Positions 7,490-14,527 of a stretch of DNA of 16,414 bases are shown here, piece after piece (the first letter of the stretch is position 1; each line of letters starts with the position of its first letter). Source of the DNA: CAYXZR01 sp964470025 (GTDB lineage Bacteria; Patescibacteriota; Patescibacteriia; Buchananbacterales; UBA6539); assembly GCA_964470025.1 (NCBI GenBank), contig CAYXZR010000022.1, forward strand, positions 1-16,414, read 5' to 3'. The notes under the pieces were generated by a model that was given only the letters and a program-made list of their open reading frames with translations, searched no databases and was not told where the DNA came from. The translations under genes and the position numbers were made by a program.

Positions 7490-8497
7490 ATGCCAAGCTT
7501 TGATATTATTACTATGGGTTCAGCCGTGCGCGACACTACGTTATTCACTGGTAAGGGAAAAATTATTGAAACCCCTGAAGATTTGACATCTCAAAAACTC
7601 TTAGCCTTCGAATATGGCGCAAAAATTCATGTTGATAAAGCTGAGGTAACACTGGGCGGTGGAGGTGCAAATACTGCCGTAAATCTTGCTCGACTTGGGT
7701 ATAAAGTTGCAGCTTTTGTTGGGGTTGGCGATGATCAAGATGGTAGGGAAGTTATCAATGCTTTCGATCAAAATAACGTTTCTCTTGACTATGTTCAAGT
7801 GAAAAAAAAGGTAAAAACTGGGTTTTCATCAATATTACTATCAGATAAAAAAGAAAAAGATCGCATTATTTTTTCTTACATGGGTGCAAACGAGCATATT
7901 CATCTCAAGCAAAAAGATGCAAAAGAAATGAAGGCAAAATGGGTCTACCTTGCATCTCTTTGCGGTCATCAGTGTCTAGATAACTTAAGAAACATTTTTA
8001 CACTCGCCCATAAAAAAATGAGCAGTATTGCCTGGAATCCAGGATCAATTCAACTTCGCTCAGGAAAAAAAGTACTTGAACCATATTTAAAAGCTACTAA
8101 AATTCTAATGCTCAATAAAGATGAAGCAATTGAGCTTGTGCTTTCCGGCATAAAGATGGGACGAAAAAACCCTCGACAGTTAAATAAACCTGTATATCTG
8201 CTAAACATCCTGCATGAGTGGGGACCAGAGGTTGTAGTGATTACAAACGGCAAAAATGGAGCGTGGGCCTATGATGGAAAGAAAGTATACAGACAAAAAA
8301 TAAAGCGCTCAAAAGTTGTAGATACCACAGGAGTTGGCGATGCATTTAATTCAACCTTTTTAGCGGGCTATATTGAAAATAATGGCGATATTACAGCGGC
8401 ACTGAAGTGGGCAAGTATTAATGCAGCATCGGTAGTTACAAAAGTAGGAGCACAAAATGGATTATTAACTAAAAAAGAATTAATAAAAAAAACATAA
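7490..8497 (+). CDS. PfkB-family carbohydrate/nucleoside kinase
   Basis: A 335-aa ribokinase-fold kinase. The first strand FDIITMGSAVRDTTLF leads to the first PfkB signature GGGGANTAVNLARLG, then FVGVGDDQDGREVI. The second signature DTTGVGDAFNSTFLAGYI holds the anion hole and catalytic base D284. ATP-binding parts (VVITNGKNGAWAYDGKKVY) precede it. Family members phosphorylate sugars or nucleosides (ribose, fructose, adenosine). The insert LFTGKGKIIETPED near the N-terminus resembles a subgroup common in reduced bacteria. The substrate cannot be read from sequence. It starts 4 nt after corA, and its stop is 1 nt from the next small ORF, so it is part of the same operon. Confidence 0.88.
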   Translation: MPSFDIITMGSAVRDTTLFTGKGKIIETPEDLTSQKLLAFEYGAKIHVDKAEVTLGGGGANTAVNLARLGYKVAAFVGVGDDQDGREVINAFDQNNVSLDYVQVKKKVKTGFSSILLSDKKEKDRIIFSYMGANEHIHLKQKDAKEMKAKWVYLASLCGHQCLDNLRNIFTLAHKKMSSIAWNPGSIQLRSGKKVLEPYLKATKILMLNKDEAIELVLSGIKMGRKNPRQLNKPVYLLNILHEWGPEVVVITNGKNGAWAYDGKKVYRQKIKRSKVVDTTGVGDAFNSTFLAGYIENNGDITAALKWASINAASVVTKVGAQNGLLTKKELIKKT

Positions 8498-8498
8498 T

Positions 8499-8588
8499 AT
8501 GCTTTCAGGTGGACAACTATTTTATGTATTAGGGCTAATTTTTGTAGGGGTGATTCTTGCTCTAATAGTAAAATCAAAACTAGAATAA
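8499..8588 (+). CDS. 29-aa single-pass membrane micropeptide upstream of murJ
   Basis: ATG 8499 opens a 30-codon frame ending TAA 8586-8588. It begins MLSGGQLFYVLGLIFVGVI, continues with a hydrophobic LALIV, and ends with the basic/acidic tail KSKLE. The single helix (about residues 8-24) with a positive C-terminal flank predicts an N-out, C-in membrane peptide. It is fitted between neighbours with 1 nt upstream (after the PfkB stop) and 4 nt before the murJ ATG, in the same direction, which argues for a real translated gene rather than chance. I do not recognise a family. It could assist MurJ or serve as a translational bridge to it; both are guesses. Confidence 0.6.
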   Translation: MLSGGQLFYVLGLIFVGVILALIVKSKLE

Positions 8589-8592
8589 AAAA
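8557..8592 (+). promoter_or_regulatory. possible internal leaderless promoter for murJ
   Basis: TTGCTC (8557-8562), an 18-bp spacer and TAGAAT (8581-8586) ending exactly 6 nt before the murJ ATG. The layout matches other leaderless promoters here, but the -35 is weak and AT-rich sequence makes chance matches likely. Confidence 0.35.
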
Positions 8593-10197
8593 ATGATTAA
8601 AAGACTGCTCTACAGACAGTCAAATACGATCACGTCGGCCGCTGTAGTAATTGGAGCAGCGGCCTTTATCTCAAGAATACTGGGAATTTTTCGTGACAGA
8701 ATTTTAGCTGGAGAATTTGGTGCGGGTATTGAGTTGGATATATATTACACAGCATTTCGATTACCCGATTTAATGTTTAACTTAATTGTGTTAGGTGCAA
8801 TTTCTGCTGGGTTTATTCCAGTGTTTACTGAGTACTTAAAAAACAAAAAAAAGGCCTGGGAACTTGCAAATACAGTAGTAAATACATTAAGCATTACGTT
8901 GATTTTATCCGCTACACTTACCTCAGTTCTGGCGCCATGGCTTGTTAGAATTATTGCTCCAGGCTTTGATTTTGAGCAAACAGCAATAGCCACAAGGCTT
9001 ACTCGCATTATGTTGCTTAGTCCAATTTTTCTAGGCATTTCTGGCGTTATAGGTGGGATCCTTCAGTCCACGAAGCAATTTTTTGCGTACTCACTTGCTC
9101 CGATTTTTTACAACATTGGAATTATATTTGGAGCATTAGTATTATCTCGAACATATGGTCTCGAAGGACTTGCATGGGGCGTAGTCTTGGGCGCATGTAT
9201 GCATCTTTGCATTCAGTTGCCAACATCATTTATGCTTGGCTATCGATATCGACTTGTCTTAAATATTACCGATAAGGGCTTTAGAAAAATTATCAGGATG
9301 ATGGCCCCTCGTATTCTTACACTTTTAACAAGTCAGTTTAATTTTTTCATAGTTACAATAATCGGTTCTACACTTGCCGCTGGAAGTATAGCTGTATATA
9401 ACTTGGCCAATAATTTGCAGTCTTTCCCACTAGGATTATTTGGAATATCATTTGCAATTGCTGCATTTCCAACGCTTTCTTTATTGAAAGATAATAAAAA
9501 GAAATTCGTTGACACACTTTCACAGTCAATCAGACAAATTTTATTTTTTATTGTGCCTGCCGCTGGCTTGCTAATAGTTTTACGCGCACAGATTGTCCGT
9601 GTATTACTAGGAACTGGTTTGTTTGATTGGCAGGACACGCTTGCCACACTTGATACATTGACCGCATTTGCAGTTAGTTTATTTGCACAAGCCATAGTCT
9701 TGCTGCTAATTAGAGCGTTCTATGCCCTTGAAGATAGTAAAACACCTTTTTATGCAGGAATTATTTCTGCACTCTCAAACATTATACTGTCAGTAGTACT
9801 GATTGATTTTATGGGAGTAGTTGGGCTAGCATTAGCATTTTCACTTTCAAATATTTTATATTTAGTAATGCTATGGATCTTATTACACAATAAGGTCGGA
9901 AATCTTGGTAGTCGATTAATTATTAGTACCGCAAGCAAGGTATTAGCCGCAACATTTGTGATGGCACTTACAGCGCAGGCAATGAAATTTGTGATCGAGC
10001 AGTATACTGGAACACAAACCTTCCTAGGCATCACCGCTCAAGGTCTTGGTGCACTGGCAATCGCTATAATTACGTATTTTTCACTCTGTCATTTAATGAG
10101 GGTTGAAGAGTTACATTTGTTTTTAGAGTCTTTAAGGAAAAAGCTCTATAAAAAAACCAAAGTAACACCACCTCTTGAAGCTCTAGAAAACGATTAA
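8593..10197 (+). CDS. murJ: lipid II flippase MurJ (MviN)
   Basis: A 534-aa polytopic membrane protein of the MOP/MviN superfamily with about 14 hydrophobic segments. The N-terminal part, ISRILGIFRDRILAGEFGAG and YTAFRLPDLMFNLIVLGAIS, followed by AGFIPVFTEYL, is the hallmark MurJ region, including the charged residues lining the cavity. MurJ moves the peptidoglycan precursor lipid II across the cytoplasmic membrane, so its presence implies a peptidoglycan-type wall. The cytoplasmic tail ends in a basic helix (ESLRKKLYKKTK). It follows the 29-aa membrane ORF by 4 nt and is the last gene of the operon. No clear terminator lies between its stop and the lepA promoter; the gap is only 44 nt. Length is typical of the family. 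Confidence 0.95.
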   Translation: MIKRLLYRQSNTITSAAVVIGAAAFISRILGIFRDRILAGEFGAGIELDIYYTAFRLPDLMFNLIVLGAISAGFIPVFTEYLKNKKKAWELANTVVNTLSITLILSATLTSVLAPWLVRIIAPGFDFEQTAIATRLTRIMLLSPIFLGISGVIGGILQSTKQFFAYSLAPIFYNIGIIFGALVLSRTYGLEGLAWGVVLGACMHLCIQLPTSFMLGYRYRLVLNITDKGFRKIIRMMAPRILTLLTSQFNFFIVTIIGSTLAAGSIAVYNLANNLQSFPLGLFGISFAIAAFPTLSLLKDNKKKFVDTLSQSIRQILFFIVPAAGLLIVLRAQIVRVLLGTGLFDWQDTLATLDTLTAFAVSLFAQAIVLLLIRAFYALEDSKTPFYAGIISALSNIILSVVLIDFMGVVGLALAFSLSNILYLVMLWILLHNKVGNLGSRLIISTASKVLAATFVMALTAQAMKFVIEQYTGTQTFLGITAQGLGALAIAIITYFSLCHLMRVEELHLFLESLRKKLYKKTKVTPPLEALEND

Positions 10198-10206
10198 ACA
10201 GCCATC

Positions 10207-10241
10207 TTGAAAAAGCCATAAGAATCTGGTATTGTATCGCC
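10207..10241 (+). promoter_or_regulatory. leaderless promoter of lepA
   Basis: TTGAAA (10207-10212), a 17-bp spacer ending in TGG, and TATTGT (10230-10235), 6 nt before ATG 10242. The predicted first transcribed base is at or next to the ATG. The upstream part occupies almost the whole murJ-lepA gap. Confidence 0.75.
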
Positions 10242-12017
10242 ATGTCAAACCAACAAAAAATTAGAAATTTTTGCATTATTGCTCATATTGATCACGGAAA
10301 GTCAACCTTAGCTGACCGCCTTTTGGAAGTTACTGGAACTGTGTCGCAGCGAGAAATGAAGGAGCAGTTGCTTGATCAGATGGATATTGAGCGTGAAAGA
10401 GGTATTACAATTAAGCTTCAACCGGCTCGCATGCAATGGAAAGATTGTCAGCTTAACCTTATAGACACGCCGGGTCACGTTGATTTTACCTATGAAGTTT
10501 CTCGAAGCCTTGCAGCCGTAGAAGGTGCAATTCTGCTTGTAGATGCAGCGCAGGGCATACAGGCACAAACAATGGCAAATTTGTACTTAGCTTTGGAGCA
10601 GGACCTTACAATTATTCCTGTACTAAATAAAATTGACCTTCCAAGTGCTCGTCCGGATGAGGTTGCTCAAGAGGTAGCAAATCTACTCGGCTGTGATCCC
10701 GATGAAATTTTAAGAGTTTCTGCAAAAACAGGGCTTAATGTAGAAAGCGTATTAGAAGCAGTTATCGAAAAGGTGCCAGAGCCTCGAGATGCAAAATCAA
10801 AAGAAACCAGGGCTCTAATTTTTGATTCAAACTTTGATGAATACAGAGGCGTAATAGCTCAAGTAAGAGTGTTTGATGGAGAATTAAAAGCAGGTGATGA
10901 AATAGTATTTTACTCAACAAATAAAAAAATCGAAGTATTAGAGGTCGGTTGCTATCATCCAAAAATGAAAAAAACTGACAAGCTGATGACTGGTGAAACG
11001 GGGTATGTAGTAACAGGACTCAAAGAAATTGGCATGTGTCGCGTTGGTGATACGATTGTTAGCAATACCCAGCAACAGCCACTACCCGGATACAAAGAAG
11101 TAAAACCAATGGTGTTTGCTGGTATTTTTACAAAAGAAGGTGATGACTACGCAAAGCTTAGAGAGGCTATTGAAAAGCTTAAGTTAAACGATGCAGCGCT
11201 TGTGTATGAAGCTGAGCATTCACAAGCCTTAGGGTTTGGGTTTCGATGTGGCTTCTTGGGTCTACTTCATCTTGAAGTATTTCAAGAGCGATTGCAGCGG
11301 GAGTATGATTTAGATTTAGTTGTAACTGTTCCATCTGTTGGATATCATGCCAAACTTACCGATGGCAAAGAAAAAGTAATCAGATCACCACAGGATCTGC
11401 CAAAGCCTGAGTTGATTGACATAGTAAGTGAGCCAATCATGAAGGTAGACATTTTTTCACAAAAAGAACATCTAGGCTCAATTATGCAGCTCGTAGCTGA
11501 GAAGCGGGGAGTATATATCAATACGGAGTATCTAGATGAGCATGTGGCAGTGCTTCATTATGAAGTGCCACTTACATCACTACTTATTGATTTTTATGAC
11601 AAACTTAAATCAGTTTCCTCTGGCTACGCTTCTTTAACATATGAACTCCTAAAGTTTGAGCCAGCACATATTGTGAGGCTTGATATCCTCGTTGCCGAAG
11701 AGCCAGTTGAAGCATTGTCATCACTTGTGTATAAAGATGAGGCATTTCGGGCTGGTAAAAAAATTGTGAACTCACTCAAGGACTCATTGCCTCGACAGCA
11801 GTTTGTGGTAAAAATTCAAGCAGCAATTGGAGGTAAAATTATTGCAGCCGAACGACTCTCGGCGCTACGTAAAGATGTTACAGCTAAACTTTACGGCGGT
11901 GACTACAGTCGAAAACGAAAGCTTCTAGAGAAACAAAAGAAAGGTAAGAAAAAGATGATGTCTCACGGTAAAGTAGATATCCCCACTGAGGCATTTATGG
12001 CGGTACTTAAAAAATAG
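10242..12017 (+). CDS. lepA: elongation factor 4 (LepA), ribosome-associated GTPase
   Basis: A 591-aa translational GTPase close to the usual LepA length of about 600. G1 is AHIDHGKST (residues 14-22), the switch region is QMDIERERGITI, G3 is DTPGH (75-79) and G4 is NKID (129-132). Domain II follows. LepA-specific segments are seen: FAGIFTKEGDDYAKLREAIE, EHSQALGFGFRCGFLGLLHL and the C-terminal RQQFVVKIQAAIGGKIIAAE with GGDYSRKRKLLEKQKKGKK. LepA acts on the ribosome in back-translocation or assembly under stress. ATG 10242 is supported by the adjacent promoter and by alignment of the G1 region. No Shine-Dalgarno is visible. The TAG stop lies inside the stem of its terminator. Confidence 0.97.
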   Translation: MSNQQKIRNFCIIAHIDHGKSTLADRLLEVTGTVSQREMKEQLLDQMDIERERGITIKLQPARMQWKDCQLNLIDTPGHVDFTYEVSRSLAAVEGAILLVDAAQGIQAQTMANLYLALEQDLTIIPVLNKIDLPSARPDEVAQEVANLLGCDPDEILRVSAKTGLNVESVLEAVIEKVPEPRDAKSKETRALIFDSNFDEYRGVIAQVRVFDGELKAGDEIVFYSTNKKIEVLEVGCYHPKMKKTDKLMTGETGYVVTGLKEIGMCRVGDTIVSNTQQQPLPGYKEVKPMVFAGIFTKEGDDYAKLREAIEKLKLNDAALVYEAEHSQALGFGFRCGFLGLLHLEVFQERLQREYDLDLVVTVPSVGYHAKLTDGKEKVIRSPQDLPKPELIDIVSEPIMKVDIFSQKEHLGSIMQLVAEKRGVYINTEYLDEHVAVLHYEVPLTSLLIDFYDKLKSVSSGYASLTYELLKFEPAHIVRLDILVAEEPVEALSSLVYKDEAFRAGKKIVNSLKDSLPRQQFVVKIQAAIGGKIIAAERLSALRKDVTAKLYGGDYSRKRKLLEKQKKGKKKMMSHGKVDIPTEAFMAVLKK

Positions 12018-12040
12018 CTTCTTGACAAAGCTATTTTTTT
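12009..12040 (+). terminator. lepA terminator with a promoter element in its loop
   Basis: AAAAAATAGCTT (12009-12020) can pair with AAGCTATTTTTT (12028-12039) around the 7-nt loop CTTGACA, with T's running to 12040. The stem is long but AT-rich (two G-C pairs), so efficiency is uncertain. The lepA stop codon (12015-12017) is in the 5' arm. Confidence 0.7.
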
Positions 12041-12050
12041 ATTGTATAGA
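12022..12050 (+). promoter_or_regulatory. promoter of the 157-aa orphan gene
   Basis: TTGACA (12022-12027), a 17-bp spacer and TATAGA (12045-12050). The -35 is exactly the loop of the lepA terminator. Predicted start near 12057 gives a leader of about 29 nt, one of only two clearly leadered protein genes in the window. Confidence 0.75.
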
Positions 12051-12063
12051 ATAGTTATCATTA

Positions 12064-12085
12064 CAAGCACGGAAAGGCTTGCATC
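12064..12085 (+). promoter_or_regulatory. SD-containing leader hairpin of the 157-aa gene
   Basis: CAAGC (12064-12068) pairs with GCTTG (12077-12081), exposing the loop ACGGAAAG. The purine run GGAAAGG (12071-12077) lies 8 nt before ATG 12086, a plausible Shine-Dalgarno, unusual in this window. The 5-bp stem could tune access to it; this is inference only. Confidence 0.45.
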
Positions 12086-12559
12086 ATGTTAGACACTACG
12101 GTTCATTTAAACGAAGAGCAGTCAAATGTATTCATTGAGTACGGCTGTGTTATCTCGGTATCTGATAGCTATAAACCACCTGGCGCCTTTGCCACCCTCA
12201 TTTTGCATAATAAGGAGGCGCATCAAGTATCTATAATTGCAGTTCAAAATAACTACGCTCAGGAACAGGATGTTGAAGATAGCTATATTCTCGTACTTGT
12301 TGGTCAAGGGTGTCATATGCATCCTGATGAGAGCCAGGATCCTTTCAGCTTCAGTACGCCCAGCTCAGCTATGATTGACGCATTTGATGATTACGGTAGC
12401 TGTGTTATTTCCTTTCATGAGCAAGATTCGCGAAGGAATGGCTTGATTAAAAACCGACAAGTAATGATAGCTGGTAACAGGATGGGCATAATTGCCAGTG
12501 TTCAGCAAATAGGCCACTACTTCAGCTATGTAGTTTACAACCCTCAACACACAACGTAA
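12086..12559 (+). CDS. unrecognised 157-aa protein
   Basis: I do not recognise a family. The protein is soluble-looking, without signal peptide or membrane helix, and rich in alternating hydrophobic stretches that suggest a beta-sheet fold (YGCVISVSD, AFATLILHN, HQVSIIAVQN, SYILVLVGQG, GSCVISFHE, YFSYVVYN). Three cysteines (C21, C76, C106) and a local HMHPDES cluster are visible; metal binding is possible but unsupported. It is acidic in the middle, and a basic patch (QDSRRNGLIKNRQ) follows. It is a stand-alone unit: own TTGACA promoter, leader with Shine-Dalgarno in a small hairpin, and a strong terminator right after the stop. That arrangement differs from its neighbours and suggests separately controlled, possibly abundant expression or recent acquisition. 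Existence as a gene is likely; function is unknown. Confidence 0.7.
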   Translation: MLDTTVHLNEEQSNVFIEYGCVISVSDSYKPPGAFATLILHNKEAHQVSIIAVQNNYAQEQDVEDSYILVLVGQGCHMHPDESQDPFSFSTPSSAMIDAFDDYGSCVISFHEQDSRRNGLIKNRQVMIAGNRMGIIASVQQIGHYFSYVVYNPQHTT

Positions 12560-12574
12560 TAGCACGCACCTTCT

Positions 12575-12600
12575 AGACTAGAGTAATCTAGTCTTTTTTT
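12575..12600 (+). terminator. intrinsic terminator of the 157-aa gene
   Basis: AGACTAGA (12575-12582), loop GTAA, TCTAGTCT (12587-12594), then a run of T's to 12600. A perfect 8-bp stem, 15 nt after the TAA. There is no T run on the minus-strand side, so it is one-directional. Confidence 0.9.
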
Positions 12601-12715
12601 AATATCCACCTAAAAAGCTTGGACCAACCGTGAAAGCAAGCATTGAAATAATCATCAGCACTGACATAAAAAGCCAGAACACTCGTACTATCTTTTTTTT
12701 ATTTTTTAAACTCAT
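12599..12715 (-). CDS. 38-aa single-pass membrane micropeptide
   Basis: On the minus strand, ATG at 12715-12713 opens a 39-codon frame ending TAA at 12601-12599. The peptide begins with a strongly basic stretch (MSLKNKKKIVRVFW), then a hydrophobic helix (LFMSVLMIISMLAFTV), and ends GPSFLGGY. Lysines before the helix predict the N-terminus inside the cell. The arrangement of a basic head, helix and short polar tail is what one expects of a real micro-membrane protein, and it fills nearly all of the otherwise empty gap between the 157-aa gene and recJ. Its stop codon overlaps the T tract of the opposing terminator. I do not recognise the family; conservation was not testable here. Confidence 0.55.
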   Translation of the reverse strand: MSLKNKKKIVRVFWLFMSVLMIISMLAFTVGPSFLGGY

Positions 12716-12744
12716 GTACTCAGAAATTATCTAAATTTAGCATT

Positions 12745-12750
12745 ATTATA
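12745..12750 (-). promoter_or_regulatory. possible -10 box for the 38-aa minus-strand gene
   Basis: Reading the minus strand, TATAAT occupies 12750 to 12745, 29 nt before the ATG at 12715. No convincing -35 is seen at 17 bp. An extended alternative, TGA-TATACT, lies at 12764-12756. The region also holds the divergent recJ promoter. Confidence 0.35.
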
Positions 12751-12764
12751 GATAAGTATATCAT

Positions 12765-12796
12765 TTGAAGGTTAGATTGAAAAGTGATATAGTAAT
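12765..12796 (+). promoter_or_regulatory. leaderless promoter of recJ
   Basis: TTGAAG (12765-12770), a 17-bp spacer ending in TGA, and TATAGT (12788-12793). Transcription is predicted to start near 12800, downstream of the first ATG (12797) and 2-3 nt before the in-frame ATG 12803. Confidence 0.7.
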
Positions 12797-12802
12797 ATGA
12801 CT

Positions 12803-14527
12803 ATGAAGCAGAAAAAATGGCAGATAACTGAACCAATCTCGCAAGAAATCAAAGATAACTTTCCTGAACTAAACCCGCTAGTATTACAGTTATTGGTAAA
12901 TAGAAATATTACCACCCAAAAAGAAATAGATGAGTTTTTGGGCCCTGATTATGGCACTCATGTCCATGATCCTTTTTTATTTGTAGATATGCAAAAAGCA
13001 GTAGAGAGAATATTTACTGCAATAGAAACTAAACAAAAAATACTCGTCTATGGTGATTATGATGCAGACGGAGTGACGTCAAGTGCGATTATGGTTTCAA
13101 CCCTCCAAGCACTCGGCGGCGATGTTGATATTTATATCCCATTTAGAGAGACTGAGGGATATGGACTTAATCTTGAAGCAGTAAAGTCCATTGCAGAAAT
13201 GGGTGTGCAACTCGTGGTTACTGTTGACTGTGCTATTGCTAATGTAGAAGAAGTTAAAGCACTTCAGGAACAAGGAATTGATACAATAGTTACTGATCAC
13301 CATCAGGAGCCACTTGAGCTGCCAGACGCTTATGCAATTATTAACCCAAACACTGAGCGGGAGAGTAAGTATCCATTTAAATCACTTGCTGGATGTGGAG
13401 TAGCATTCAAGGTTGCACAAGCTTTAATAGATAAGCATACAGAATACGATGTCGTTTCATTAAAAGAAGGTTGGGAAAAATGGTTGCTTGATTTAGTGGC
13501 AATTGGAACAGTAGCTGACATGATGCCGCTTGTGGGTGAGAATAGAACACTAGTAAAGTATGGTCTAATTGTTCTACGTAAAACAAAACGCATTGGTATC
13601 CAGCAACTTGTACAAAATGCTAGTGTCGAACTAAAAAATCTCACAGAGCAGTCAATTGGATTTCAAATTGCACCACGATTAAATGCAGCAGGTAGACTTA
13701 ACCATGCAAGCACTGCATATAATCTACTGATTACAGAATCCACCACCGAGGCACAAGAGCTTGCCAGTGAAGTGCATCAGACCAATCTTCAGCGCCAGCG
13801 TATAACAGAAGATATTGTTAAACAATCACTTACAAGTATCGGCGATCCAGATGACCCGAAAAACGAAAAGATTATGATCGCTGTCGGCAATGACTGGCCT
13901 ACAGGAGTAGTGGGACTTGCTGCTGGACGGTTAATGAATAAGTTTGATCGACCAGTGATGATCTTAAGTCGTTTTAATGGTCAGATTATTGGTTCAGGAC
14001 GTAGTATTGAGTCGTTTAATATGATCAAAGCTCTGCAACAATTAGATCAATATTTAGGCAAATATGGTGGCCATGCACAAGCTTGTGGGCTGACTATTGA
14101 GACTGAAGAAAATTTAGAAAAATTCATTGCCGGCATTCACGAGCTAGCAGGAGAAATTACTGAACAAGATTTGCTGCCAAGCATTTCAATTGACACTCAA
14201 GCTCAAATTGCTGATGTAAACTGGGATATGTTTGAATCGCTTGAATTATTTGAGCCATATGGAAAAGGCAATCCGCAGCCAGTATTTTGTGCTAAGGACG
14301 TACAGGTTGTCGAGGTTGATTGTGTTGGTAAAGATGATAAGCACCTTCGAATGAAGGTTACTGACACCTCTGGAGTAGTGCGCAAAGTGATTGGATTTGG
14401 ATTTGGGTGGTGCAAGAAAGAGATCAACGCCGGTGATACTGTTAATATTGCATTTGAAGTAGATGTAAATGAGTGGAACGGTAACAGGGAGTTGCAACTT
14501 AAATTAGTTGATGTGCATAAAAATTAA
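12803..14527 (+). CDS. recJ: single-stranded-DNA-specific exonuclease RecJ
   Basis: A 574-aa DHH-family 5'-3' exonuclease acting in recombination and mismatch/base-excision repair. Motif I is GDYDADGVTSS (D85, D87, D89), the acidic motif VVTVDCAI follows, and the DHH motif is VTDHHQE (D165-H166-H167). Further motifs are AIGTVADMMPL and APRLNAAGRL. The DHHA1 part carries SGRSIESFNM and GGHAQACGLTI. The C-terminal OB-fold region contains ELFEPYGKGNPQPVF. Length is typical of compact RecJ. I choose ATG 12803 over the ATG at 12797 because the -10 box ends at 12793, which places transcription start after the earlier ATG; the difference is two residues. Its stop overlaps that of the convergent guaD. 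Confidence 0.94.
   Translation: MKQKKWQITEPISQEIKDNFPELNPLVLQLLVNRNITTQKEIDEFLGPDYGTHVHDPFLFVDMQKAVERIFTAIETKQKILVYGDYDADGVTSSAIMVSTLQALGGDVDIYIPFRETEGYGLNLEAVKSIAEMGVQLVVTVDCAIANVEEVKALQEQGIDTIVTDHHQEPLELPDAYAIINPNTERESKYPFKSLAGCGVAFKVAQALIDKHTEYDVVSLKEGWEKWLLDLVAIGTVADMMPLVGENRTLVKYGLIVLRKTKRIGIQQLVQNASVELKNLTEQSIGFQIAPRLNAAGRLNHASTAYNLLITESTTEAQELASEVHQTNLQRQRITEDIVKQSLTSIGDPDDPKNEKIMIAVGNDWPTGVVGLAAGRLMNKFDRPVMILSRFNGQIIGSGRSIESFNMIKALQQLDQYLGKYGGHAQACGLTIETEENLEKFIAGIHELAGEITEQDLLPSISIDTQAQIADVNWDMFESLELFEPYGKGNPQPVFCAKDVQVVEVDCVGKDDKHLRMKVTDTSGVVRKVIGFGFGWCKKEINAGDTVNIAFEVDVNEWNGNRELQLKLVDVHKN

Noticed and set aside
9333..10034. Long minus-strand frames inside murJ
   Set aside because: They are shadows of the MurJ coding frame with low-complexity Ala/Asn/Ile-rich translations and no family resemblance.
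12575..12600. Terminator as bidirectional, also ending the minus-strand 38-aa gene
   Set aside because: On the minus strand the hairpin is followed by AGAAGG, not a T run, so it would not terminate efficiently in that direction.
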